Shown: positions 1-6,692 of the stretch, piece after piece
Layout: each line of letters opens with the position of its first letter
How positions within the stretch are numbered: position 1 is the first letter of the stretch
Assembly: GCA_046263195.1 (NCBI GenBank)
Contig: JBHELG010000048.1
Location: forward strand, 1-6,990
Reading direction: 5' to 3'
Source of the DNA: JBHELG01 sp046263195
Lineage (GTDB): Bacteria; Actinomycetota; Nitriliruptoria; Nitriliruptorales; JAHWKO01
DNA length: 6,990 bases
Position numbers and translations under genes: made by a program
The notes under the pieces: generated by a model
The model's database searches: none
Told to the model about the DNA's origin: nothing
The model's input: only the letters and a program-made list of their open reading frames with translations

Positions 1-503
1 CTAACTTTTGAACACCACGATCTCGTGATGGGAACCACTATGCGCGAAGAACCACCCTTTTGCTAGTTGAGAAAAACGAGAAACTACGACCCCACGTTTC
101 GGTGGATCCACCAAGGTTGGGGGTGATGAGTCAATTGAATATGCCGACGCTGCGTAGGGGCAAGACGCGGTTCGAGGTCTCTGACCGGACGGGAGCCGTT
201 CGTCGGGCCCTTCGACCTGCAGGCTTCGTGCGAGGATGGACTGCCGGGATCGCAGGAGGTTTCTGAGGGGTCGCGGCAGCGTTCTGGCTTCCGTCGGTTT
301 TCCGAGACCCCATCGCAGGGTGGCGTGGATGACGATCGGGACTGGTCAAGTGTGAGCGGGAGCTTCGCAGTCGGCCGAGGCGGGCGGAGGACGCGAGTGT
401 GCGGCGGGGGCTGCTGGTGGCAGGGGAGAGGTCGGCGGAGTCCGAACGGGCGGGCTCGTGAGGGCGCTGCCCGTCACTGGCGAGTAGTGAACAGGCGCCG
501 GGT
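1..503. other. Upstream region of the LuxR regulator, no convincing gene
   Basis: I see no recognisable protein in any frame here. The first ~145 bases are clearly AT-richer than the rest of the window (runs such as cttttg, gaaaaacgag and caattgaatat), as expected for an intergenic control region, and they contain short repeats and a palindrome. From ~146 to 503 the base composition returns to GC-rich, but the open frames (for example 126-266, 46 codons from an ATG, and 325-507, 60 codons from a GTG) give low-complexity Arg/Gly-rich peptides with no family signature. The promoter of the downstream regulator probably lies in this stretch, but I could not identify a well-spaced -35/-10 pair. 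Confidence 0.5.
89..124. promoter_or_regulatory. Palindrome GGTGGATCCACC, possible operator
   Basis: A perfect 12-bp palindrome, GGTGGATCCACC, sits at 101-112. The symmetry resumes further out: the run ACCCC at 89-93 pairs with GGGGT at 120-124, with wobble pairs and mismatches between. It lies in the AT-richer part of the region upstream of the LuxR regulator. It could be a protein-binding site, or a hairpin ending a gene that lies before the window. No T-tract follows it. Both readings are inference. Confidence 0.3.
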
Positions 504-3332
504 GTGATTGGGCGGGCCGCGCACCCGCTTCTCGAGCGCGACGCCGAGCTGCGGCGCATCGCGGCCCTGGTCGAGCAGGCGGCGGCGACCGGGCGGGGGG
601 CTGCGCTCGTCGTCGAAGGCCCGCCGGGCATCGGCAAGACGCGGCTGCTGGACGCAGTGCGTGAGCTTGCCGTCGAACGCGAGCTTGGCGTGCTGGCGGC
701 GCGGGGTGCGGAGCTGGAGCGGGGCTTCGCATTCGGCCTGGTGCGCCAGCTGCTTGACCCTCCGCTCATGGCGGCGGATGCCGCTGAGCGGAGCGAGCTG
801 CTGGCCGGTGCGGCGGCGCTGTCACAGGGGGCGCTGGGGGAAAGCCCGCCGGGTGCCGAACCGGTCGATGCCGCGGGCGTCCTGCACGGCCTGTACTGGC
901 TGGTCGCGGGCCTGGCCCGGCGACGACCGCTGCTCCTCGCCGTCGACGACGCACATTGGGCTGATGAGGCGTCGCTGCGGTTTCTCGGCCACCTTGTGCG
1001 CCGCGTGGAGTCGTTGCCGATGCTGGTTGCGCTCGGCTGCCGTCCCCCCTCAGGCGAGCCCGGCGAAATGCTCCTGAGTGAGATCGTTGCGGACCCGAGT
1101 GTGGAGGTCATTCGACCGCGAACGCTCGGATCCCCGGCGGTTGCCCGCCTCATCTCCGAGCGGCTGAGTGGCCCGTCGGATCCGGAGTTCGTGGAGGCGT
1201 GCCTGGCTGCGACCGGCGGCAACCCTTTCCTGTTGAGCGAGTTGGTGCGCGAGCTCGACGTCGGGCAGATCGAACCACGCGCGGCCGAGGCCAGGCGGGT
1301 GTCAGGACTGCTCCCCGAGAACCTCGCCCGTTCAATGCTGGTCCGGCTCAGGCGTGCCGGCGCAGGCGCGGAAGTGCTCGCCCCCGCGATTGCGGTACTA
1401 GCCGAGGGAGCTCCACTAGGGCTCGTGGGCGAGCTCGTCGGGATATCCGAGGACGCAGCCGCGGACGCACTCGACGCGCTGGTACGCGAGGGAATCATCG
1501 CCCCCAGCCTGCCACCTCGGTTCGCCCATCCGCTGCTACGAACCGCAGCCGAGGGCATCCTCGCACCCGGTGGGCGCTCACGCCTACACGCCCGCGCTGC
1601 CCAACTGCTACAGCGACGGGGAGCGTCGGCCGAGCGGATCGCGTCGCATCTGCTCGAGACCGAGCCGCGTGGCGACCTTGGAGCGGTCGAGACGCTCGCC
1701 GAAGCCGCGCGGCTGGCCCGGGGGCGAGGGGCGCCTGACGTGGCTGCGCGGCTGCTCCGCAGGGCGCTCGAGGAGCCGCCCTCGGAGGCTCGGCGGCTCG
1801 AGCTGCTTTTCGAACTCGGATCGGCGGAGCGGGAGCTCGGTCTGAGCTCGTCGCGCGTACACCTGCGCGCCGCGGCCGAGGCGGACGACCCGGTCTTGGC
1901 CGCCCGCGCCACGCGTGCGCTCGTGTGGGCGCGCGGGCCCGATCCGGAGGCGTTGGAGGAGGTGCTGTGCCTGTTAGACCGGGCGATCGAGCGCCTAGGC
2001 AACCAGGAGCGAGAGCTGGCGCTCGAACTCGAGGCGCTGCGCCTCGCCCCGCTGTGGATAGTCCCCGACTCGTGGGAGCGGTTCCTAAGCGAGATCCAAC
2101 AGTTCCGTGAGCTCCCCGGAGGCAGTGCAGCCGAGTCGCTGGCGCTCTCGTTCGTGGCTCCCGCGCTCATGTGGCGCGGTGAGCCGGCCAGTGCCGTCGA
2201 GGCGGCTGCCGAACGTGCCGCCGCGAACACCGCCCCTCTGCGCCACGACGACATGGCGGCACTGTGGCTACTTTTCGTGGTCACTGACCTCATCAGCGTC
2301 GACCGGCTCGAACTCGCGGAGCGGCTGACACAGGAGGCACTCCGAATAGCGCGCGAGCGCGGCTCGGCCTACCGCTTCTCGTTCGCCTCGGTTATGAGAG
2401 CCTTCTGCCGGCGCGCCATGGGTGACCTGCAGGCCGCAGAGGGAGATGCCCGCGCAGCAATGGTCGGGGATGCTCACAGCATCTCGAAGTCCTTTCTGGT
2501 CCCGCTCGTCGGGTCCCTCATCGACCAGGGCCGGACCGCGGAGGCGGAGCGGCTGCTCGTGGAATGGCACCTCGACGGCTCCATGCCGAACACGCGGCCG
2601 ATGACAGGGCTGCTGGTTGAGCGTGGCCGGTTGCGCGTGGCCGCCGGTCAGGCCGAGGCGGGTATCGCCGACCTCGAGGAAGCACTTCTCCGGCTCTCAC
2701 AGCAGTTCACCTTCGTTGGTCTGGGAGGCGTCGAGCCGCGACTCGAACTGGCCCTGGCGCTGCGATCGGCCGGACGAGACCACGCGGCCCGCTGTGAGGC
2801 GGAGCGGGCCCTGGAGGCGGCGCGCCGCTGGGGCACGAACACCGCGGTCGGAGCTGTGTTGCGCGTGAGCGGGCTGATGGTGGGCGGCGAGCAGGGCCTG
2901 CGTCTGCTCGGCGAATCGGTCGCCCTGCTGGCCGAATCGCCTGGGCGGCTCCATCGCGCCCGCGCGCTGGTCGATTACGGCGCCGCCCTGCGTCGAGCCG
3001 GTCGTCGCTCACAGTCGCGCGAGCCGTTGCGAGAAGGGCTCAACCTCGCGGAGCTCTGCGGTGCGATTCCACTCGCCGAGACCGCCCGCCAGGAGCTGGC
3101 CGCTACCGGGGTGAAAGTGCCGCGCCGAGAGGCCGATCAGGAGCAGTTGACGGCGAGTGAGCGCCGCATCGCCGAACTCGCCGCCGAGGGCGCCTCCAAC
3201 CCCGAGATCGCCCAGGCCCTTTTCGTGACCGTCAAGACGATCGAAGGCCACCTCTCGAGCGTCTACCGCAAGCTCGACATCCGCTCGCGCCGCGAGCTCG
3301 TAGCCGCCCTCAGGGAGCAGGGCGAGGTCTGA
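504..3332 (+). CDS. Large LuxR-family ATPase transcriptional regulator (LAL/MalT-like)
   Basis: A 942-residue signal-transducing transcription activator of the LAL type, expected to act in the cytoplasm. An N-terminal ATPase binds ATP, a long helical middle senses a ligand or partner, and a C-terminal helix-turn-helix binds DNA. Visible parts: a family N-terminus with LLERDAEL at 9-16; Walker A GPPGIGKT at 39-46; Walker B LLLAVDDAHWAD at 143-154; the conserved TGGNPFLLSEL at 237-247; a long Ala/Leu/Arg/Glu-rich helical region, TPR-like in character, from ~390 to ~860; and a LuxR/GerE HTH at 882-942 (LTASERRIAELAAEG, SNPEIAQALFVTVKTIEGHL, YRKLDIRSR). The GTG start at 504 is chosen because an in-frame TGA lies at 459-461, no ATG/GTG/TTG codon lies between, and family homology begins within ten residues. 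No clear Shine-Dalgarno precedes it. It is convergent with the solute-binding lipoprotein gene. Ligand and target genes cannot be read from the sequence. All motifs look intact, so it is probably functional. Confidence 0.93.
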   Translation: MIGRAAHPLLERDAELRRIAALVEQAAATGRGAALVVEGPPGIGKTRLLDAVRELAVERELGVLAARGAELERGFAFGLVRQLLDPPLMAADAAERSELLAGAAALSQGALGESPPGAEPVDAAGVLHGLYWLVAGLARRRPLLLAVDDAHWADEASLRFLGHLVRRVESLPMLVALGCRPPSGEPGEMLLSEIVADPSVEVIRPRTLGSPAVARLISERLSGPSDPEFVEACLAATGGNPFLLSELVRELDVGQIEPRAAEARRVSGLLPENLARSMLVRLRRAGAGAEVLAPAIAVLAEGAPLGLVGELVGISEDAAADALDALVREGIIAPSLPPRFAHPLLRTAAEGILAPGGRSRLHARAAQLLQRRGASAERIASHLLETEPRGDLGAVETLAEAARLARGRGAPDVAARLLRRALEEPPSEARRLELLFELGSAERELGLSSSRVHLRAAAEADDPVLAARATRALVWARGPDPEALEEVLCLLDRAIERLGNQERELALELEALRLAPLWIVPDSWERFLSEIQQFRELPGGSAAESLALSFVAPALMWRGEPASAVEAAAERAAANTAPLRHDDMAALWLLFVVTDLISVDRLELAERLTQEALRIARERGSAYRFSFASVMRAFCRRAMGDLQAAEGDARAAMVGDAHSISKSFLVPLVGSLIDQGRTAEAERLLVEWHLDGSMPNTRPMTGLLVERGRLRVAAGQAEAGIADLEEALLRLSQQFTFVGLGGVEPRLELALALRSAGRDHAARCEAERALEAARRWGTNTAVGAVLRVSGLMVGGEQGLRLLGESVALLAESPGRLHRARALVDYGAALRRAGRRSQSREPLREGLNLAELCGAIPLAETARQELAATGVKVPRREADQEQLTASERRIAELAAEGASNPEIAQALFVTVKTIEGHLSSVYRKLDIRSRRELVAALREQGEV

Positions 3333-3350
3333 CAAGTAGGCCGCGTTTCG

Positions 3351-3362
3351 CCTCCGCGGAGG
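3351..3362. terminator. Short palindrome between convergent genes, possible weak terminator
   Basis: The 51-bp gap between the two convergent stop codons (3330-3332 and 3384-3386) contains the perfect palindrome CCTCCGCGGAGG. Only about four base pairs could form around a tight loop, and no T-run follows on either strand. It is the only symmetric element in the gap. A role in ending either transcript is a guess from position alone. Confidence 0.2.
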
Positions 3363-3383
3363 GTCCAGTGCGCTCTGCTTCTG

Positions 3384-4631
3384 CTACTCGGCCGGCTCGG
3401 GCTCGAACCGCTCGGCCACCCCTGACTTGAAGCCCTCCTGGATCGGGGCCAGCCCAAACGGCTGGGTCGGGTCGACCTTGAAGATCGTGCTCACGGGATC
3501 CGGGCCTCGCTCTTCGATGGGCCCGTAGTAGTAGTCGGGGGCGAGTCCATCGAACGAGAGGGTGCCGACGTGCGGGATGGCCCGAAGGATCCCTTCCTTG
3601 GAGACGTCCCCCTCCTTTACCGCCTGCTCCAGCACTGCCGTCATGACCTGGGCCTGTGTGTAGCCGCTGATAAGACGCGGGTCCCCTTCGGTGACGTCGA
3701 GGCTCGGAGGATGGCGTTCGATCCGGGCCAGAAACTCGGCCATGCCGGGGATCGAGGTGTCGCCGTACTGCGCCCCTTCCCGAACGAGCCAGAAATTGTC
3801 TTGCAGGTATTGGCGGAGCGGGGAGTTGGCAAGGGCCGCCGCCCAGGTGGGGGTGAGAGCGAGCCAGCGGGGGCTGAAGCCCCCCTGTGCAGCCGCGCCG
3901 AGGATTCTGCTCGTCTCGGACGGTCTCGAGAGGAGAACGACCGCGTTGCACCCGCCGTCATGGAGCTGGCGGATCTGAGCCGTGAAGTCCTCGTCGCCCA
4001 GACGATAGTGGGCCCTCTCGGACGGCTCGAAGCCCAGCTCCCGGGCGGCGTACTCGACCCCCTCAACAGCGGCCTGGCCCGCAGCCTCGTCCCCGCCCAT
4101 TGCGCAGACCGTCCGCCCCCGGTGCCCGGCCTCGGTGCGCAAGTAGTAGTCCAGTATGTTGATGGCCTCCATCTGGTAGGGGACTCCCACGGGGATCAGG
4201 TTCGGTTCACGAATGTGGTCCGCATCGAGGGTTCCGGCCACTGCCACGCCTCCGTCCCCCTCGAGCTGGGGCAGCAGGGCCTCGAGCACCGGTACGCCGG
4301 TGATGTAGAACAGGACGACCTCTCTTTCGAGTTCGCTATAGGCCTGAACCGCAGTGGCGGGGTCGTTGCGGCTGTCGCGTAGTACCAGCTCGACCTTGTG
4401 GCGGCCCGCGACGCCCCCCTTCTCCTCGTTGAGTGCGTCGACCCAGACCTGCGCGCCGGCTGCGAGCGGGTTGCCGATCACGGCCACCGGGCCGGTCAGC
4501 GGTAGGAGCATCCCGATGCGGAGCACTCGATCGCTGCGACCCGCCTCGAGGTTCCTGCCGCAGGCTCCCAGCAGAAGCCCGGCCACAACCAGCCAGAGGA
4601 CGAGGGGCAGCTGTCGTACACGCCTGCTCAT
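3384..4631 (-). CDS. Branched-chain amino acid-type ABC transporter substrate-binding lipoprotein
   Basis: A 415-residue extracellular solute-binding protein of the LivK/Peripla_BP_6 type, the ligand-capturing part of an ABC importer for amino acids, amides or related small molecules. The N-terminus is a lipoprotein signal: basic MSRRVRQ, a hydrophobic stretch at 8-22, and lipobox LGAC with the lipidated cysteine at 24. The mature part opens with the typical first strand and loop (LRIGMLLPLTGPVAVIG, from ~38), followed by AAGAQVWVDALNEEKGG and a segment close to the family's usual 'D.. DP..A' turn (LRDSRNDPATAVQAYSEL). The C-terminal lobe carries SGYTQAQVMTAVLEQA. Length is normal for the family. 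The ATG at 4631 is preceded by AGGA at 4636-4639. No permease or ATPase gene is adjacent, so this is an orphan binding protein here: it may serve a transporter encoded elsewhere or act as a ligand sensor. Substrate is unknown. Confidence 0.9.
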   Translation of the reverse strand: MSRRVRQLPLVLWLVVAGLLLGACGRNLEAGRSDRVLRIGMLLPLTGPVAVIGNPLAAGAQVWVDALNEEKGGVAGRHKVELVLRDSRNDPATAVQAYSELEREVVLFYITGVPVLEALLPQLEGDGGVAVAGTLDADHIREPNLIPVGVPYQMEAINILDYYLRTEAGHRGRTVCAMGGDEAAGQAAVEGVEYAARELGFEPSERAHYRLGDEDFTAQIRQLHDGGCNAVVLLSRPSETSRILGAAAQGGFSPRWLALTPTWAAALANSPLRQYLQDNFWLVREGAQYGDTSIPGMAEFLARIERHPPSLDVTEGDPRLISGYTQAQVMTAVLEQAVKEGDVSKEGILRAIPHVGTLSFDGLAPDYYYGPIEERGPDPVSTIFKVDPTQPFGLAPIQEGFKSGVAERFEPEPAE

Positions 4632-4635
4632 CGTT

Positions 4636-4639
4636 TCCT
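4636..4639 (-). promoter_or_regulatory. Ribosome-binding site of the solute-binding protein gene
   Basis: On the minus strand the sequence reads GGTAGGAAACG directly before the ATG, giving a TAGGA/AGGA core four bases upstream. The spacing is rather short, but it supports the start at 4631 together with the lipoprotein signal that begins there. Confidence 0.6.
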
Positions 4640-4959
4640 ACCGCCGCCGATGACGTGCCCGGCCGGATGACCGAAAGCCTGTCCTGTCCGGCCCACGGTG
4701 GTCATGGTCAGACACTGCAACGAAAAGACGATCGTCCAATCGGATGGGGAGACGTAACTTGGAGGCATAGGAAGCGTGAGGTGGTAGCAGGTCGGCTCTG
4801 AGTCAGTCCCTGACCCCTTGCCGAGTGAGGTCTCCGCTGCCGGCGTGCTCGTCGACACGTTGGCAGTGACCCAGCTACTTCAGAGCCCCAACTTCCACGT
4901 TGCGACTGTGATCCCCGCGGTTGCGCTCACTCTTCGCAGGCATAGAACAGGCGTCGGGC
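4640..4959. other. Intergenic region upstream of the solute-binding protein gene
   Basis: No recognisable gene. It holds the 5' region of the minus-strand binding-protein gene. A perfect 10-bp palindrome GACGATCGTC lies at 4727-4736, just beside a TTGGAC on the minus strand (4737-4742) that could be a -35 box, though no good -10 follows at 17 bases. A smaller inverted repeat, GTCAG tcc CTGAC, lies at 4802-4814. A 76-codon minus-strand frame (4628-4858) overlaps the binding-protein ATG as ATGA, but its product resembles nothing I know and its third-position G+C is lower than in the real genes. Confidence 0.45.
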
Positions 4960-5064
4960 GTGGTGGCGGTTGCCGGACTCGCTCTTGAGCGTGAGGCGGA
5001 GCGGCGGGGCATCGCCGAACTGGTCGAGCAGGCGGCGCCGAGTCGTTGCCAAAGACAGTGGTGA
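4960..5064 (+). pseudogene. Relic of the N-terminus of a LuxR-family ATPase regulator gene
   Basis: The frame from the GTG at 4960 to the TGA at 5062-5064 contains LEREAERRGIAELVEQAA (codons 4984-5037). This aligns without gaps to residues 10-27 of the intact regulator at 504 (LERDAELRRIAALVEQAA), with 14 of 18 residues identical. By my hand alignment 45 of 54 bases match, including an exact 18-base run (ctggtcgagcaggcggcg), and over half of the mismatches are at third codon positions, as expected between two once-coding paralogues. The frame then leaves the family sequence before Walker A and runs into the terminator palindrome and a stop. Nothing of the ATPase or HTH remains. The best reading is a decayed remnant of a second, related regulator gene. 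Chance similarity in an Arg/Ala/Glu-rich helix is the alternative. Confidence 0.5.
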
Positions 5065-5088
5065 GGCTCGTCGAGCCTCACCACTGTC
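5054..5088 (-). terminator. Perfect 17-bp inverted repeat, likely terminator of the hydrolase gene
   Basis: GACAGTGGTGAGGCTCG at 5054-5070 is followed by a single T and its exact reverse complement at 5072-5088. In RNA this gives a long stable hairpin with a 3-5 base loop. It begins 20 bases past the hydrolase TAA (5109-5111, minus strand), which suits a transcription terminator. On that strand only TTT follows the stem, so the U-tract is short. The hairpin would also block read-through from the + strand. Confidence 0.65.
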
Positions 5089-5108
5089 GTCCCAGACTCG
5101 GAGTCGCC

Positions 5109-6470
5109 TTACGGGTTGGCGCTGGCCACGCCGCTCTCGTTGACGACGAACTTCCCGTTTGGGGCACCGTTGAAGGTGCCGCTGTTGATCCACTCGATAA
5201 GCGCGGCTTTGAGGGTGGCGTGGGGGCCGGCCCATGCAGCACCGGGGGTCCCCCCGTAGGGCGTCCCGGAGGGGGGCGTGCAACGCGGCCCGGAGCAGCC
5301 TTCGAGTGGCAGCGCGTGGCTCGCGCACTGCACTTGCACCAGCACCTTGTTGGTCACTGAGGCCGGGAGGGCGTCATAGATGGCGGAAGAGGTCGCCAAG
5401 CCATCCGGCACGCCCATGTCCTCAAAACCCTGGATGACCAGCGTGGGTGTGGTCAGCTGTCCCGCGACGGCGGCGTTCCAGCCGTTGCCGGAGAATGTCG
5501 GCGAGCGGTTGAGGCCGGCCGGATTGGTGGGGTCGTCGCCTCCCCAGTTGCGCCCCACCGTGTCCAGCTTCATCGTCTGCACCCAGAGCTGCTCCGGAGT
5601 GCCTGGAATGACATGGCCGGTGCAGGCCACCTCGCGCTCCGGCGGCATCGCCCAGCCCGCGAGCGATCCCGAGGCGCCGGTTAGCGCCATCGGAAACGTG
5701 GGGAAGCCCGCTGGCGGCGGCGTCTCCTCGGTCGGTCCGCCGAAGATCGACGACAGGAACACCGCTCGGCTCACCTTCGCGATGACGTCGGCGCTTCCGG
5801 GAAGGAGCGGGTTCGGGTTGGCGGCGTAGAGAGTCCGTCCGACGCGTTGCCCTCCCGCCGAGTAGCCGATCAAGGCGACTTTGCCGTCGCTTGGCTGAGC
5901 GCGCGCGATGGCGTCGTCGATGACCTGGCGGATGTCGCGTACCCACACGTCGGTGCGTCCAAAGCGGAAGTTGCTCGAGTGCGCTCGCCTCTCCCCGGCA
6001 AGCGGATTTACCTTCAGCATCGTGCCCTGCTGATCGGGCGACCAGGGAGGCGAGGCGCGGTCGCACCCCTCGGGATGTGGACAGGTGCCGTCGCCCAGAT
6101 AGGGCCTGAGGCTCGCGTTGGCGGGATCGTCTAGGCCCTTGTCGAACCGCGTCGAGCGGCCGTAGCCGAGAAGGCTCGGGGCGAAGGTGTCGATGCCGGT
6201 CCGCGCGAGCCCTTCCTGTACGCTGAGTTCGCCGCCGCCCGTGCCAGGTTCTCGCACGTCGAACGGAACCGGGCCGCCGGGTTGGGTGCGCCCGGCGATC
6301 AGGACCGCGGCCTTAGTGGGTACCCCCGGGCACTTGCCGTTCGCATACACCGGGCGGACGCGATGGACCTGGAGCTTCGCCGGGAGGCCGTCAAACTGGG
6401 GGTCGGGCATCAGCCCTGCCGGCACCTTGAAGTGCAGCCAGTGATCCTCGGCGGCGACGCCAGTCGGCAT
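5109..6470 (-). CDS. Secreted-type alpha/beta hydrolase (mature body)
   Basis: An alpha/beta-fold serine hydrolase, probably an exported esterase or lipase-like enzyme; the substrate is unknown. Numbering from the ATG at 6470 (453 residues): a strand and oxyanion-region segment AAVLIAGRTQPGG at 54-66; FAPSLLGYGRS at 96-106, where many relatives have 'DlpGyGrS'; nucleophile elbow GYSAGG with Ser204; acid candidate Asp351 in GFEDMGVP; and catalytic His385 in QCASHALP. Seven cysteines (47, 130, 136, 283, 382, 392, 397) suggest disulfides outside the cytoplasm. This frame stays open upstream to a TTG at 6737, but the extra 89 residues are low-complexity and overlap the divergent promoter region, so I do not accept them. 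The only export signal lies in another frame (6470-6619), meeting this one at TGATG. Either a base has been lost near 6473-6515 (mutation or sequence error), or this part is translated by coupling from the ATG at 6470. Confidence 0.82.
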   Translation of the reverse strand: MPTGVAAEDHWLHFKVPAGLMPDPQFDGLPAKLQVHRVRPVYANGKCPGVPTKAAVLIAGRTQPGGPVPFDVREPGTGGGELSVQEGLARTGIDTFAPSLLGYGRSTRFDKGLDDPANASLRPYLGDGTCPHPEGCDRASPPWSPDQQGTMLKVNPLAGERRAHSSNFRFGRTDVWVRDIRQVIDDAIARAQPSDGKVALIGYSAGGQRVGRTLYAANPNPLLPGSADVIAKVSRAVFLSSIFGGPTEETPPPAGFPTFPMALTGASGSLAGWAMPPEREVACTGHVIPGTPEQLWVQTMKLDTVGRNWGGDDPTNPAGLNRSPTFSGNGWNAAVAGQLTTPTLVIQGFEDMGVPDGLATSSAIYDALPASVTNKVLVQVQCASHALPLEGCSGPRCTPPSGTPYGGTPGAAWAGPHATLKAALIEWINSGTFNGAPNGKFVVNESGVASANP

Positions 6471-6619
6471 CACGTCGCACCCGCCTCCCGCGCCGACGGC
6501 TCGACGCTGGTGGCGGCCATCGCTCCGCCGGAGGCGACGGCGGCCAGGATCAGGCAGGCACTCACAACTCGACCAAGTCTTGACCGACGGGCTCGAGCTT
6601 TCAGCTCTTCCGATGACAT
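6470..6619 (-). CDS. Signal-peptide ORF, probable true N-terminus of the hydrolase, out of frame
   Basis: A 49-codon frame with everything expected of a secreted protein's N-terminus: an ATG at 6619 behind a strong AAGGAG site; a basic n-region (MSSEELKARARRSRLGR, with an RR pair that is only weakly Tat-like); a hydrophobic core (VVSACLILAAVASGGAM, 18-34); and a signal peptidase I site AMA|A after residue 35. After VEPSAREAGAT it meets TGA at 6472-6470, whose final base is also the first base of the ATG opening the hydrolase body. Codon use looks like a real gene. It is most likely exon-like coding sequence cut off from its enzyme by a one-base loss; one extra base in the GC-rich stretch would join the frames without a stop. 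A separate small exported peptide translationally coupled to the hydrolase is possible but less likely. Confidence 0.7.
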   Translation of the reverse strand: MSSEELKARARRSRLGRVVSACLILAAVASGGAMAATSVEPSAREAGAT

Positions 6620-6627
6620 GGCGTCTT

Positions 6628-6633
6628 CTCCTT
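6628..6633 (-). promoter_or_regulatory. Strong Shine-Dalgarno before the signal-peptide ORF
   Basis: The minus strand reads AAGGAG, then eight bases (AAGACGCC), then the ATG at 6619. This is the best ribosome-binding site in the window. It decides the translation start for the hydrolase locus: initiation occurs in the signal-peptide frame and not at the TTG at 6737. Confidence 0.75.
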
Positions 6634-6662
6634 GTGTACTCGCATACGACTGACGCCATGCT

Positions 6663-6692
6663 TCGGGGGGTCTGCGTGGCGGACCACCCCGA
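6663..6692. promoter_or_regulatory. Hairpin in the divergent control region
   Basis: TCGGGG (6663-6668) and GGTCTGC (6669-6675) pair across a GTG loop with GCGGACC (6679-6685) and CCCCGA (6687-6692). The result is 13 pairs with one G-T wobble and one bulged A at 6686. It lies almost midway between the ATG at 6619 (minus) and the ATG at 6737 (plus), about 44 bases from each. Candidate roles are an operator shared by the two divergent genes or a structured 5' leader. No T-run supports a terminator. The 117-bp region around it (6620-6736) must hold both promoters, but I could not assign -35/-10 boxes. Confidence 0.4.

Noticed and set aside
126..266. 46-codon frame from the ATG at 126 (longer form from TTG at 60)
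   Set aside because: It has an AAGG nine bases upstream, but the product matches no family I know and there is no supporting context.
325..507. 60-codon frame whose stop overlaps the regulator's start as GTGA
   Set aside because: The overlap would suit translational coupling, but the product is Arg/Gly-rich low complexity from a GTG without a ribosome-binding site, so I take the overlap as chance.
131..2293. 720-codon open frame on the minus strand, antisense to the LuxR regulator
   Set aside because: It gives a Ser/Arg/Ala-rich product with no domain signature and runs opposite a gene with intact Walker A, Walker B and other family motifs. Long antisense frames are normal in DNA this rich in G+C.
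3570..4382. 270-codon + strand frame opposite the binding-protein gene
   Set aside because: It is antisense to a gene with an intact lipobox and family motifs; its product has no recognisable domain.
4628..4858. 76-codon minus-strand frame overlapping the binding-protein ATG as ATGA
   Set aside because: It resembles no known family, its third-position G+C is lower than in the real genes, and it has no clear ribosome-binding site. It could be a leader peptide, but nothing positive supports this.
5422..6066. 214-codon minus-strand frame within the hydrolase
   Set aside because: It is an Arg/His-rich out-of-frame shadow of the catalytic region, whose GYSAGG, Asp and His motifs lie in the other frame.
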